Positions 6,854-15,634 are shown, counted from the stretch's first letter. The stretch is DNA of 35,524 nt from Clostridiales bacterium (GCA_012837425.1 DURE01000016.1:1-35524); one strand, 5' to 3'. Notes: generated by a model not told the origin, from the letters alone. Made by a program: numbers and translations.

Positions 6854-8131
6854 TTATTTGATATAGTCAAACTCATAGTCGTAAATTGAGACCGTGTCCC
6901 CGTCCCGGCAGCCGGCCTCCTCAAGCATCCTAAAGACGCCGCTTTTCCTGAGCACCCGCTGGAAGAAATTCAGCGACTCCCAGTCCGAGAGGTTCACCTG
7001 ACCCAGAAGGTTTATGAGCCATTCGCCCTCGACGACAAACTTTTCGTTCTCGCGCCGCACAATGGTTTGACGCGTTTTACCGCCGGCATAAGCGTCCTCG
7101 GGCTGGTATTCGCTCACGAATATTTTCGGCGGGGGCAGCTCTTTTAGTTTTTCGGCAGCAAGTCTGACAAGCCTGTCGATATTCTCGCCGGTGGCGGCCG
7201 AAATATAAATCAGCTCATACCCCTGCCCCGAGACATAAGCCTCAAGCCCCGAGAGGTCGGCCGATTCCCGGTCTATGAGGTCGGTTTTGTTTGCGACAAT
7301 TATCTGCGGGCGGCAGGCCAGCTCTGCCGAGTACCCGGCAAGCTCGCGATTGATTGTCCTCAGGTCCTCAACCGGGTCTCTGCCCTCGGAGCCCGATACG
7401 TCAACCACATGGAGAAGCAGGCGGCAGCGCTCGATATGGCGCAGGAATTCATGTCCGAGCCCCGCGCCCTCGGAGGCGCCCTCGATTAAGCCGGGAATGT
7501 CGGCCGCGACAAAACCGCTGTCCTCCCCGGTGCGGACTACGCCAAGGTTGGGCGATAGGGTGGTAAAATGATAATCGGCGATTTTAGGCCGCGCCGCGCT
7601 GATTCTCGCGAGAATTGAGGACTTCCCGACGCTCGGGTAACCGATAAGCCCGACGTCGGCCAGCATTTTGAGCTCAAGCGTTACTTCCCGCGCCTCCCCT
7701 TTGGTACCCGACTTGGCAAAATTCGGCGCCTGCCGGGTCGGGGTGGCAAAGCGCCGGTTGCCCCAGCCGCCCCGCCCGCCCCGGCAGAGCACAAAGGGCT
7801 CCTCGTCCGACATGTCCTTAATTATTTTCCCGGTCTCCTTGTCTATAATCAGCGTCCCGTATGGCACCTTTATTATGACGTCGGCGCCGTTTTTGCCGTG
7901 GAGCTTTGAACCCCGGCCGGGGTCTCCGTTTTCGGCGATAAATTTTTTCCTGTATCTGAAGGCAAGCAGGGTATTGAGGCTCGGGTCGGCGACAAACACG
8001 ATATTGCCTCCCCGCCCGCCGTCTCCCCCGTCGGGTCCGCCGTAGGGCACATATTTTTCGCGCCTGAACGACACCGCCCCAGCCCCGCCGTCTCCGGCCC
8101 TCACATAGATATCTATTTTATCGATGAACAT
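6854..8131 (-). CDS. obgE: Obg/CgtA-family ribosome-assembly GTPase
   Basis: The 425-residue GTPase assists late 50S ribosome assembly and links it to growth and stress state. The glycine-rich Obg domain fills residues 1-158. The G domain shows G1 GYPSVGKS (164-171), G3 DIPG (211-214) and G4 NKTD (281-284). A C-terminal OCT domain (about 350-425), typical of Gram-positive Obg, contains FVVEGEWL. The start MFIDKIDIYVRAGDGGAG is the standard family start, although the upstream sequence has only a weak Shine-Dalgarno match. The usual rplU-rpmA neighbours are absent; instead the gene sits behind an inositol-monophosphatase-family gene with a 24-bp gap. Confidence 0.97.
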   Translation of the reverse strand: MFIDKIDIYVRAGDGGAGAVSFRREKYVPYGGPDGGDGGRGGNIVFVADPSLNTLLAFRYRKKFIAENGDPGRGSKLHGKNGADVIIKVPYGTLIIDKETGKIIKDMSDEEPFVLCRGGRGGWGNRRFATPTRQAPNFAKSGTKGEAREVTLELKMLADVGLIGYPSVGKSSILARISAARPKIADYHFTTLSPNLGVVRTGEDSGFVAADIPGLIEGASEGAGLGHEFLRHIERCRLLLHVVDVSGSEGRDPVEDLRTINRELAGYSAELACRPQIIVANKTDLIDRESADLSGLEAYVSGQGYELIYISAATGENIDRLVRLAAEKLKELPPPKIFVSEYQPEDAYAGGKTRQTIVRRENEKFVVEGEWLINLLGQVNLSDWESLNFFQRVLRKSGVFRMLEEAGCRDGDTVSIYDYEFDYIK

Positions 8132-8155
8132 TTTATAACCAGTCCGTTATTTTAA

Positions 8156-8932
8156 TTAATCTGCAAACTCCGACGCGAACTCTCTCAGCTCATCCCATAC
8201 GCCGGGCACGCCGGCAATAACGCACTCGACCCTCTCATATCCGAGCGGCCGGCCCGAAAAATCCGAAATATGCCCGCCGGCCTCTCTGATAATCACCCCT
8301 GCCGCGGCGTGGTCCCAGGGCTTGAGGTTCCGCGACATGAATATATCGGCGCGCCCGGCGGCGACATAGGCCAGCCCCAGCGCCGCCGAGCCCAGTACCC
8401 TTATATCCCGGCAGCGCAAAAACAGCCGCCGGCAAATCTCAAAGGTCAGCTCCGAGCTCTCCTTGTAGTAGGGAGAGGTCTCGGTGTTGGCAAGGCACTC
8501 GGAAAGACTCCGACGTGCGGCACAGCAGATGGGTTTACCGTTGAGATAGGCGCCCCCGCCCCGCCGGGCGGTGAACATTTCATCGTGAAAAGGGTTGTAA
8601 ACCGCCCCGAAGACCCCCTCGCCCTTGATAATGAACGCAAGAGAAACCGCGCTGTGTCCATAGCCGTGCATCAGGTTTGTGGTGCCGTCTACAGGGTCAA
8701 GAACCCAGGCCGCGCGGCTGCCGTAGTCGTTTGCCGGGTTTTCCTCCGAGATAAGCGCCGCCCCGGGGTAAATACCGGCAAGTTCGGCCCGCAGGTATTC
8801 CTGAACGGCATAGTCGGTTTCGGTCACATAGTCGGCCGGGTTCTTCTGCGTCACCCTTGAGCACAGGTCCCTGTCAAGGACAATTCTGCCGACCCGGTGC
8901 AGCGTGACAATCACCCTGTCAAAGTCTGTCAC
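8156..8932 (-). CDS. suhB: inositol monophosphatase family phosphatase
   Basis: The 258-residue Mg2+-dependent, Li+-sensitive-type phosphatase has the full family motif set: ISEENP (Glu63/Glu64), LDPVDGTTN (79-86) and PWDHAAAGVIIREAGG (WDH at 206-208). These residues bind the metals that activate water for attack on a sugar or inositol phosphate. In bacteria the substrate may be inositol-1-phosphate, a related sugar phosphate, or fructose-1,6-bisphosphate. SuhB of E. coli also has an RNA-related role, which cannot be assumed here. Its ATG overlaps the der stop by 4 bases (ATGA), showing translational coupling. The symbol denotes the family only. Confidence 0.9.
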   Translation of the reverse strand: MTDFDRVIVTLHRVGRIVLDRDLCSRVTQKNPADYVTETDYAVQEYLRAELAGIYPGAALISEENPANDYGSRAAWVLDPVDGTTNLMHGYGHSAVSLAFIIKGEGVFGAVYNPFHDEMFTARRGGGAYLNGKPICCAARRSLSECLANTETSPYYKESSELTFEICRRLFLRCRDIRVLGSAALGLAYVAAGRADIFMSRNLKPWDHAAAGVIIREAGGHISDFSGRPLGYERVECVIAGVPGVWDELREFASEFAD

Positions 8933-10257
8933 GGCCCTCCGTCCCCCTTCTCTCGGATTATAATTTTTATGGGCGTGCCCGAGAACCCGAAGGCCTCGCG
9001 CAGGCGGTTTTCTATATAGCGGCGGTAGGAAAAGTGGAAGATCTTTGCGCTGTTGCAGAAGATAACAAAGGTCGGAGGCCTCACTGAGGTCTGGGTCATG
9101 TAATAAATTTTCAGGCGTTTTCCCCTGTCTGCCGGCGGCTGGATTCGCATAATTGCGTCTCCCAGCACATCATTTAGCGTGCCGGTAGAGATGCGCAGGC
9201 TTGCCTGACCGTAGACAAACACAATCAGCTCGAAAATCCTGTTGACCCGCAGCCCGGTTCTGGCCGACACAAAAATTTTCGGCGCGTATGACATAAATGC
9301 CAGCGCATTCTCTATCCGCTCGTTAAATTCCTTTACCGTGCTGTCGTCCTTTTCGATAATGTCCCACTTGTTTACCACAATTATCGACGCCTTGCCGGCC
9401 TCGTGGGCAATCCCGGCTATCTTCTCGTCCTGCTCGGTGATACCCTCTGTGGCGTCAATCATGATAAGACAGACGTCGGCGCGCTCAACCGCCGTCCTCG
9501 CCCGCAGCACGCTGTATTTTTCAATAACGTCCTTCACCCTTGCCGAGCGGCGGATGCCGGCCGTGTCGATTAAGGTAAATTTACCATGCTCGTTCTCAAA
9601 GTCGGTGTCAATGGCGTCGCGGGTGGTCCCGGCAATATCCGACACAATCGCCCGCTCCTCGCCGGTCATCCTGTTGACCAGCGAGGATTTGCCGGTATTC
9701 GGCTTGCCGATGACCGCAACCCTGATGCGGTCGCCTTCCTCCTCCTCGCCTGTCTCTTCGGGCAGCAGCGAGAGCAGCTTGTCAAGCAAATCCCCGCTGC
9801 CGGTGCCGTGAATTGAGGATATAGCCACAGGCTCGTGCTCAAAGCCAAGCTCATAGAACTCATAAAATTCGGGCGGGATTGCGCCGACACTGTCGCATTT
9901 GTTGACGCAGGGTATTACCGGCTTGCCGCTCTTTTTTAGCATTATGGCAATTTCGCGGTCGTCGGCCGTGAGTCCGGTTCGCAGGTCGCAGAGAAATATT
10001 ATTGCATCCGCGGTGCTAATGGCAATTTCGGCCTGCATGCGCATCTGCCGCAGGATGATGTCCTTCGTGTCAGGCTCGATTCCGCCGGTATCGATCAGTA
10101 CCAGCCGTCGCCCGCACCACTCGGTCTCGCCGTAAATGCGGTCGCGGGTAACTCCCGGCGTGTCGTCGACAATAGCCGAGCGCCGGCCTGTAAGTTTATT
10201 AAAAAGCGTGCTCTTCCCGACATTCGGGCGCCCCACAATCGCAACAATAGGTGCCAT
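8929..10257 (-). CDS. der: ribosome-associated double GTPase Der (EngA)
   Basis: The 442-residue protein has two tandem GTPase domains and a C-terminal KH-like domain, and is needed for 50S subunit maturation. The first P-loop is GRPNVGKS (9-16), with DTPGVTRD and DTGG following and VNKCD as G4. The second is GKPNTGKS (184-191), with DTAGI and VNKWD. The KH-like tail contains KIYYMTQTSVRPPTFVIF. The ATG at 10257 is preferred to one ten codons upstream: GGGAGAG is just before it, and the protein then begins MAPIVAIVGRPNVGKS as the family does. It is the second gene of the operon, 48 bp after the radical-SAM gene. Confidence 0.97.
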   Translation of the reverse strand: MAPIVAIVGRPNVGKSTLFNKLTGRRSAIVDDTPGVTRDRIYGETEWCGRRLVLIDTGGIEPDTKDIILRQMRMQAEIAISTADAIIFLCDLRTGLTADDREIAIMLKKSGKPVIPCVNKCDSVGAIPPEFYEFYELGFEHEPVAISSIHGTGSGDLLDKLLSLLPEETGEEEEGDRIRVAVIGKPNTGKSSLVNRMTGEERAIVSDIAGTTRDAIDTDFENEHGKFTLIDTAGIRRSARVKDVIEKYSVLRARTAVERADVCLIMIDATEGITEQDEKIAGIAHEAGKASIIVVNKWDIIEKDDSTVKEFNERIENALAFMSYAPKIFVSARTGLRVNRIFELIVFVYGQASLRISTGTLNDVLGDAIMRIQPPADRGKRLKIYYMTQTSVRPPTFVIFCNSAKIFHFSYRRYIENRLREAFGFSGTPIKIIIREKGDGGP

Positions 10258-10305
10258 TTCTCTCCCGTCCGGCCGTCTCGGCCGCAATTTTGTCCTTGGT
10301 TTGTT

Positions 10306-11607
10306 TTATCTGCCCAGCATGGCGCAGAGCAGCTCGCCGCCGTCATTTCCGACTGCCCTTACCGGCACGCCGAGGGTTTGGGACAGCGCGTCAGGCGTCA
10401 TGTCGTCAAGGAATACATCCTCGCCCTGCCTGAGTGCTGCGGCAGGTATGAGCAGCTCGTCCCCGAGCTCGCGGCCTTCCAGCTGCTCTGCTATATCCTG
10501 CCCGGTCAGAAGCCCGGCGACAGTCACTTCAGGGCCGAAAAAGTGGTTTTTTATCGGCCAAACCATAATCTCAAGCCCCGCTATCTCCCCGCACAGCCGC
10601 CCGGCAAGCTCTCTTATCAATCCTGTGGCCGCCTCAGAGGTGGCAATCGAGACCCGGCGCGTCAGTTTTTCAGGCAGGTCGGTGTTCTCAAGCTCAGATG
10701 AAAACTCATCTGCGAGCGAGGCGACCAATCCCACCCCGTTTTCAATCTGGGGGAAATCCTCATAGTAATCATACCCGGGGACCGGTAGCCCGGCTTTTAT
10801 ATAGAGCTCGTCAGCACAAAAATATATGCGCGTGCCGTATTTTTGCCGACACTCCTCCCCGAGCGCGTCCACCTGCCTTATTATGGCCCCGCACTCCTCT
10901 TTGGTATGCGGAGAGAGGGGATAAAGCCCCTCGCGGTGGCGGGTCAGCCCTGCCGGAACCACAGATACGCTTCTGAGCGCCGGGCGGTATTTAAGCAGGT
11001 CGTGCATTGTCCGGTCAAGCTCGGCGCCGTCGTTAATACCCCGGCAGAGCACTATCTGCGCGTCGATATCTATCCCGGCGTCGGCCACGCGGCGCAGGTA
11101 GGAGAGCACTCTGCCGGCCCGGCGGTTGTTCATCATTTTAACCCGCAGCTCGGGGTTTGTGGTGTGAACCGAGACCCGCAGCGGCGAGAGCCTCATTTTT
11201 ATTATCCTGTCGATGTCCCGGTCATAAAGATTTGTTAGGGTTATATAATTGCCGTGCAGAAAGGAGAGCCGCGAGTCATCGTCCTTAAAATACAGCGACT
11301 CGCGCATGCCGCGCGGCAGCTGGTCAATAAAGCAGAAAATGCACTTGTTGGCGCAGGAGCGCTTCTTGTCCATCAGCGGGGTCTCAAAGCCAAGGCCTAT
11401 GTCCTCATATTCCCCCTTGTTTATCACTGCCCTGTACCTGGCGCCGTCGCGCTCAAATTCAATCTCAACCACAGTGTCGGCCATATAAAACCCATAGTCG
11501 AGCAGGTCGCGTATTTTGTGCCGGTTTATTGATACCAAAAAATCTCCGGCTTCAATTCCGGCGGCGGCCGCAGACGAGCCGGGGGCTATTTCGGTAATTC
11601 TGACCAC
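10306..11607 (-). CDS. PDZ-domain radical SAM protein of the DUF512 family
   Basis: The roughly 433-residue protein starts with a PDZ-like domain (ITEIAPGSSAAAAGIEAGD). It then has the radical SAM cluster motif CANKCIFC (Cys85, Cys89, Cys92), which binds a 4Fe-4S cluster for S-adenosylmethionine cleavage, and a C-terminal DUF512 domain. The family is widespread in Clostridia, often next to der, and its reaction is unknown to me. The start chosen is the GTG at 11607, six bases after GAGGTG; an in-frame GTG three codons upstream overlaps that ribosome site. A consensus promoter lies about 30 nt upstream, making this the first gene of a five-gene operon with der, suhB, obg and ppa. An oxygen-sensitive cluster protein fits an anaerobe. 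Confidence 0.9.
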   Translation of the reverse strand: MVRITEIAPGSSAAAAGIEAGDFLVSINRHKIRDLLDYGFYMADTVVEIEFERDGARYRAVINKGEYEDIGLGFETPLMDKKRSCANKCIFCFIDQLPRGMRESLYFKDDDSRLSFLHGNYITLTNLYDRDIDRIIKMRLSPLRVSVHTTNPELRVKMMNNRRAGRVLSYLRRVADAGIDIDAQIVLCRGINDGAELDRTMHDLLKYRPALRSVSVVPAGLTRHREGLYPLSPHTKEECGAIIRQVDALGEECRQKYGTRIYFCADELYIKAGLPVPGYDYYEDFPQIENGVGLVASLADEFSSELENTDLPEKLTRRVSIATSEAATGLIRELAGRLCGEIAGLEIMVWPIKNHFFGPEVTVAGLLTGQDIAEQLEGRELGDELLIPAAALRQGEDVFLDDMTPDALSQTLGVPVRAVGNDGGELLCAMLGR

Positions 11608-11643
11608 TATATTCACCTCGGGCGGTCGATGAGTGACCCTATA

Positions 11644-11672
11644 ATTATATCATATAATCGGCAAAATGTCAA
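11644..11672 (-). promoter_or_regulatory. consensus sigma-A promoter of the DUF512-der-suhB-obg-ppa operon
   Basis: Perfect TTGACA (11667-11672), exactly 17 bases, perfect TATAAT (11644-11649) on the minus strand. The start is expected near 11637, about 30 nt before the GTG start. It lies in the 85-bp gap between this operon and the glycosylase gene upstream. Confidence 0.88.
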
Positions 11673-11692
11673 AAAATACATTACACCGCGGG

Positions 11693-12607
11693 CTACTCGC
11701 CCTTTTTGTATCTTTCATAGTAAAAAAGGTACTGCTGGGCGACTCCAGCATAGGGACCGAGGCAGCTTGTGTCGCGGCAGCCGTCAAAGTATTTCTCCAG
11801 CACCCGCCCTATCCAGACATCGACCGGGAAGGCGTCATACCTGCTAAAGGCAAAGAGCAGTATGCAGGCGGCGACCTTGTCCCCAACCCCCTTTATGGTC
11901 TTGAGCTGCGCGGCGCAGGCTGCGGTGTCGGGGAGGGATTCGATGTAGTCGAAGTCAAGCTCCCCGCCAAGAACCCGGGCAGCGGCGTCTGCCAGATACC
12001 CGGCGCGAAAGCCGACTTTCAGCCCGCGCAACGCCTCTTCTCCGGCGGCGGCAATGGCACGGGGCGTCGGAAAGGCGTACTTAGCCACACCCCCACCATG
12101 CTCCTCCATACCGCGGCAGACGACCCTCTCGCCGAGTGTGGCGCTGAGCGTCGAGAGTATCTTTTTGATTCTCCCTATGTTGTTGTTCTGCGATATAATA
12201 AACGAACAGACCGTCTCCCAGGGGTCCTGCCGCAAAATCCGGATTCCCCGCCCCAAAGAGAGCGCCCGGGCGAGCGCGGGGTTGTCCGAGCGCGAGAGGA
12301 TATCTCTGTAGATCTCGGAATAATCGGTGTCAAGCCCGAGATACCGCCGCCAAAGGCGCAGGAATTCCCCGGGGTTTGTGTTGTATATGTAGAGAGTATT
12401 CCCTTCGATGGCAAGCGAAATATGCTTCCCGTGCGCAACTCCGGCAAACTCGACCTCGTGGCGCGTACCCTCAACCGGCTCAAAACGGAAGCACTGGCCG
12501 CAGTCAAAGGTCTTTGCAATGTCAAAGTCAACTATATTGTCCAGCCTGATATACCCGACCGGACAGCCCGGCTGGACCGGATGGTATTCTATATTGTTTA
12601 TATTCAT
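11693..12607 (-). CDS. ogg: OGG1-type 8-oxoguanine DNA glycosylase/AP lyase
   Basis: The roughly 304-residue protein removes oxidised guanine from DNA and nicks the abasic site. The N-terminal OGG domain contains TFDCGQCFRF, and the helix-hairpin-helix glycosylase domain begins near QDPWETVCSFIISQNNNI. The hairpin segment IKGVGDKVA carries the candidate catalytic Lys244, and FPVDVW carries Asp263; these match Lys249 and Asp268 of human OGG1. The ATG at 12607 is preferred to a TTG 16 codons upstream, which would add no family-like sequence. A weak purine-rich GAAAGAAA precedes it. It has a separate, moderate promoter and is followed 21 bp later by the strong promoter of the next operon. Eukaryote-like OGG1 enzymes are known in clostridia such as Clostridium acetobutylicum. 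Confidence 0.93.
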   Translation of the reverse strand: MNINNIEYHPVQPGCPVGYIRLDNIVDFDIAKTFDCGQCFRFEPVEGTRHEVEFAGVAHGKHISLAIEGNTLYIYNTNPGEFLRLWRRYLGLDTDYSEIYRDILSRSDNPALARALSLGRGIRILRQDPWETVCSFIISQNNNIGRIKKILSTLSATLGERVVCRGMEEHGGGVAKYAFPTPRAIAAAGEEALRGLKVGFRAGYLADAAARVLGGELDFDYIESLPDTAACAAQLKTIKGVGDKVAACILLFAFSRYDAFPVDVWIGRVLEKYFDGCRDTSCLGPYAGVAQQYLFYYERYKKGE

Positions 12608-12625
12608 GTTTTTCTTTCTATCCGA

Positions 12626-12655
12626 ATAATAGGGGGCAAACTTCAAAAAACCCAA
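12626..12655 (-). promoter_or_regulatory. possible promoter of the OGG1-type gene
   Basis: Minus strand TTGGGT (12650-12655), 18-base spacer, TATTAT (12626-12631). The -35 match is poor. It is positioned correctly for the 12607 start and would make the alternative TTG start untranscribed. Confidence 0.4.
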
Positions 12656-12663
12656 TTTTCGGC

Positions 12664-12691
12664 TTGAACCTGCGCCTTAATATGGTATAAT
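12664..12691 (+). promoter_or_regulatory. extended -10 promoter of the DUF6062-vanY-acyltransferase genes
   Basis: TTGAAC (12664-12669), 16-base spacer, TATAAT (12686-12691) preceded by TGG, an extended -10 element. Transcription should begin near 12698, leaving a leader of about 80 nt before the DUF6062 start. Confidence 0.65.
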
Positions 12692-12779
12692 ATAAGCATC
12701 GGCCGCATGTAGCCGAGTGTGAGTATATTATACAATAACGGCACGTAATTTTCAATAGCCGTGGGCTGAAAGGATAGAC

Positions 12780-13547
12780 ATGGAGCAGATATACACAATC
12801 CCGGTAAACGAAGCCTTTGACGTCTCGGCGGCCGACCCTGCGCTCGGCTGCCCGCTCTGCGCGCTCTACAACAAGCTTGAGGACCACGAGCTTGAGCTGA
12901 TTCTCGGCGCGTCGATGATGGAGCCCGACGTGCGCATCAAAACCAACGAGGAAGGCTTCTGCCGGACGCATTACGATATGATGTTCACCCGCAAAAACCG
13001 GCTCGGCATGGCGCTGACCCTGCAGAGCCACCTTGATGAATTGCGCAAAAGGACAAGCACCGGCGCCACCTTCGGCGACCCGGCCGCGGGGGCGGTGCAG
13101 CGCATATCCTCGCTTGTCGGGAGCTGCTATATCTGCCGCAAGGTCGAGTATCATTTCGGCCGCATGGTTGAGACGGTGGTCTTCCTCTGGGAGTCCGACG
13201 AAAATTTCCCGGGAAAACTCGAATCTCAGCCCTATTTTTGCCTCCCGCATTACCGGCTGCTGCTGCTTCAGGCCAAGCGGCGGCTGCCGAAGAAAAAATA
13301 CCCCGGATTTGTGCATGCCCTGGCCGGCGTAGTCGAGCCCTACTTTGACAAACTGAGGGATGACATCGACTGGTTCTGCAAAAAATTTGACTATCGCTAT
13401 GACAGCGAGCCCTGGTACGACTCAAGGGACGCGGTCGAGCGGGCTATAAAATTCTTGCGCGCTGACCTGCATGTCGGACCCGAGAAGGGCAAAAAGCCGC
13501 AGAATGCAAAAGACGCACAGGAAGGCAGAGCAAATGAACCCGAATGA
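12780..13547 (+). CDS. DUF6062 family protein with paired cysteine/histidine motifs
   Basis: The 255-residue protein matches the DUF6062 pattern: an opening like IYTIPVNEAFD, then CPLC (Cys24/Cys27), GFCRTHYDMM (Cys61/His64), SCYICRK (Cys116/Cys119) and YFCLPHY (Cys154/His157). Four regularly placed Cys/His pairs suggest structural zinc binding; that is inference. The family is common in Clostridia and has no assigned function that I know. A ribosome site AAAGGA precedes the ATG. The last 14 bases overlap the start of the VanY-type gene, so the two are translationally coupled. The tail after about residue 230 is charged and probably disordered. Confidence 0.85.
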   Translation: MEQIYTIPVNEAFDVSAADPALGCPLCALYNKLEDHELELILGASMMEPDVRIKTNEEGFCRTHYDMMFTRKNRLGMALTLQSHLDELRKRTSTGATFGDPAAGAVQRISSLVGSCYICRKVEYHFGRMVETVVFLWESDENFPGKLESQPYFCLPHYRLLLLQAKRRLPKKKYPGFVHALAGVVEPYFDKLRDDIDWFCKKFDYRYDSEPWYDSRDAVERAIKFLRADLHVGPEKGKKPQNAKDAQEGRANEPE

Positions 13548-14892
13548 AAACCGCCCCGGGCGAAAAAACATATATCCCGGCGCTTGCCGGGCTGCCACAG
13601 GCGGCCCGGCAAAAGTGCGCCGGGAGAGCAGCGCCAAAAGCCCGAGAGGGCGCCGGGGGATACATCCGATTGAGGCGGCGCGGCGCAAAAGGGAAAAAAG
13701 GCTGCTTGGCATCGTCTTGGCGCTCTTTATCCTTTTGCTCTCGGTGGTAATCGCCCTTGTCGCCCGCGCCTGCAGCTCAAAAGAAAACACCAGCGATTTT
13801 GTTGTGATAATGGAATCAAAGCAGACCCTGCCATATACTGATATAGTCAGAGACGGCGTGGTATATCTCAACGCCACAGAGCTGGCTTTTTTCTGCCGCA
13901 TGACCGTCTCGGGCAGCTATAAGGAGCTGAAGCTCAGTTCGGGCTCGGGGGAATATGCCATTTTTGTCCCAGGCAAAAGCACCGCAAATGTCAATGGCGT
14001 CGAGCTCACCATGCCGGCCCCCGCCCTGCTTGACAATGATGAGCTTTGGCTGCCCTGCAATTTTATTATTTCAACCTTTGGGGGCGTGACTGTGACTGTC
14101 GACCGCGAAAAGAACAGAATTACAGTCCTGCGCGAAGAGGCCGAGGGCTCAAAACCCGGCAAGCCGGTATATGCCGACGTCACCTTCAGGATGGAGAAGC
14201 CCGACAACAAGGACAGAATACTCAAGATGATAAGCTCATATGAATTCCAAACCGACGTCAGCGCGGCCCTTACCTATCTCAACCCGGCTGACAGCAAATA
14301 TCTCATGCTGGTAAACCAGAAAAACCCGCTCGGGCAGGACCATGTCCCCTCCCCGCTCGAGACGCTCGACAGCAATATAACGCTCTACGGCAACGAAATC
14401 CAGCTTGAGCAGTATGCCAGGCGTGCGCTTGAGGTCATGTTTGCCGAGTTGCGCGCCGCCGGATTTAGCGATGTATATGTCTCAAGCGGTTACCGCTCGT
14501 ACAGTTACCAATCGTCGCTCTTTAACAGCTATGTCAAAAGCGAGATGGAAGGCGACAGTTCGCTCACCCTCGCGCAGGCGACCGAGAAGGTTAAAAAATA
14601 CTCAGCTCAGCCGGGCTACAGCGAGCACCAGAGCGGGCTTTGCGTCGACCTGATTGTTTATGGCATGAATGAGCCTGGCAACAGCTTTGCCGACTACCCG
14701 GTATACAAGTGGCTGGTCGAGAATTCATACAAATTCGGCTTTGTGCTGCGCTACCCCAAGGGTAAGACCGACATCACCGGGTATATTTACGAACCTTGGC
14801 ACTACCGCTTTGTCGGCCAGTACCACGCCGCGGCCATGTATGAGGCCGGCCTTTGCATTGAAGAATATATAGAGACGCTCAGCAACCCCTGA
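13534..14892 (+). CDS. vanY: membrane-anchored VanY-type D-alanyl-D-alanine carboxypeptidase (M15B) with a copper-amine-oxidase-like N-domain
   Basis: The 452-residue protein trims the terminal D-Ala of peptidoglycan stem peptides outside the membrane. A basic cytoplasmic segment of about 56 residues precedes one membrane helix (about 57-77, LLGIVLALFILLLSVVIALV). Next is a beta-rich region of about 110 residues (YLNATELAFF, NRITVL) that resembles the copper amine oxidase N-terminal-like domain used as a wall-binding module. The C-terminal M15 domain has YSEHQSGLCVDL (His365/Asp372) and EPWHY (Glu420/His423), the zinc and catalytic residues. The start is the ATG preceded by AGGAAGG inside the end of the upstream gene. 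No vanS/vanR or ligase genes are nearby, so ordinary wall remodelling is more likely than glycopeptide resistance. Confidence 0.9.
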   Translation: MNPNENRPGRKNIYPGACRAATGGPAKVRRESSAKSPRGRRGIHPIEAARRKREKRLLGIVLALFILLLSVVIALVARACSSKENTSDFVVIMESKQTLPYTDIVRDGVVYLNATELAFFCRMTVSGSYKELKLSSGSGEYAIFVPGKSTANVNGVELTMPAPALLDNDELWLPCNFIISTFGGVTVTVDREKNRITVLREEAEGSKPGKPVYADVTFRMEKPDNKDRILKMISSYEFQTDVSAALTYLNPADSKYLMLVNQKNPLGQDHVPSPLETLDSNITLYGNEIQLEQYARRALEVMFAELRAAGFSDVYVSSGYRSYSYQSSLFNSYVKSEMEGDSSLTLAQATEKVKKYSAQPGYSEHQSGLCVDLIVYGMNEPGNSFADYPVYKWLVENSYKFGFVLRYPKGKTDITGYIYEPWHYRFVGQYHAAAMYEAGLCIEEYIETLSNP

Positions 14893-14934
14893 TGTCCGCG
14901 CTTATGCGTGAGCTTCAGAGAAAGGAGAAGAACC

Positions 14935-15606
14935 ATGCAGGATTTGGTGGTAGGCAGGCTTCTCGACCTGACCCACACCATAGCCGCGCCGGTTTTTGAG
15001 GGCTGCACCTTCCCGTGGGAGGTTCTCCCGAAAATCAATGCATTTGTCGTCTCGCTGGGCAGGGCGCTCAGCCCCGACGAATACGACAATCCCCAGCCCA
15101 ATGTCTGGATTGCCAAGACCGCAAAGGTCGCCCCCACCGCCTCTGTCACCGGCCCCTTGATTGTCTGTCAGGGCGCCGAGATACGCCACTCGGCCTTTAT
15201 CCGCGGCAGTGCCATTGTCGGGCGGGGCGCCGTGGTCGGGAACTCGTGCGAGCTGAAAAACTGCATTTTGTTTGACGAGGCAGCAGTCCCGCACTTCAGT
15301 TATGTCGGCGACTCGATACTCGGCTGGCAGGCTCATATGGGCGCCGGGGCTATAACCTCAAACGTCAAGTGCGACAAGTCGCTGGTGACGCTTCGCGACG
15401 GCAACCGCATTATCGAGACCGGGCTTTACAAGTTCGGCGCGATTCTCGGCGACCTGGTCGAGGTCGGTTCGGGCTGCGTGCTCAACCCCGGGTGTATCGT
15501 CGGCCGGAACAGCACGGTCTACCCGCTCAACTCGGTCCGCGGCGTTGTTCCACCCGACAGCATAATGAAGGGCCGCGGCAATATTGTCAGGAAAATCAGT
15601 ATGTAG
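14935..15606 (+). CDS. left-handed beta-helix acyltransferase-like protein related to the GlmU C-terminal domain
   Basis: The 223-residue protein carries hexapeptide-repeat turns typical of a left-handed beta-helix: VWIAKTAKVAPTASVTGPLI, IRGSAIVGRGAVVG, GDLVEVGSGCVLNPGCIVG. Trimers of this fold transfer acyl groups from acetyl-CoA to sugar nucleotides. The best resemblance is to the acetyltransferase half of GlmU and to its stand-alone homologues, but the nucleotidyltransferase half is absent. It is therefore not a full GlmU; the acceptor may be a sugar nucleotide for wall or capsule synthesis. AAAGGAG lies just before the ATG at 14935. It follows the carboxypeptidase gene by 42 bp, which fits an envelope role. 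Confidence 0.82.
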   Translation: MQDLVVGRLLDLTHTIAAPVFEGCTFPWEVLPKINAFVVSLGRALSPDEYDNPQPNVWIAKTAKVAPTASVTGPLIVCQGAEIRHSAFIRGSAIVGRGAVVGNSCELKNCILFDEAAVPHFSYVGDSILGWQAHMGAGAITSNVKCDKSLVTLRDGNRIIETGLYKFGAILGDLVEVGSGCVLNPGCIVGRNSTVYPLNSVRGVVPPDSIMKGRGNIVRKISM

Positions 15607-15618
15607 GTTAAGCAAAAG

Positions 15619-15634
15619 ACCGCGCAGGCGCGGT
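15619..15634 (+). terminator. short GC-rich hairpin just after the acyltransferase-like gene
   Basis: ACCGCGC-AG-GCGCGGT, with the inner bases forming the real loop. There is no good T run after it, so it may pause transcription or protect RNA ends rather than terminate. A better terminator is at 15888-15916. Confidence 0.3.

Noticed and set aside
10136-10765. A 209-codon plus-strand frame spanning the der/DUF512 junction
   Set aside because: It runs antisense to two confident genes and crosses their boundary; it is a shadow frame.
11666-12667. A 333-codon plus-strand open frame opposite the glycosylase gene
   Set aside because: The minus strand encodes a clear OGG1-type enzyme with catalytic residues. 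The plus frame is a GC-driven shadow with no family resemblance.
13534-14892. Glycopeptide-resistance role for the VanY-type gene
   Set aside because: No vanH/A/X ligase, dehydrogenase or dipeptidase genes and no two-component system are nearby; ordinary wall trimming is simpler.
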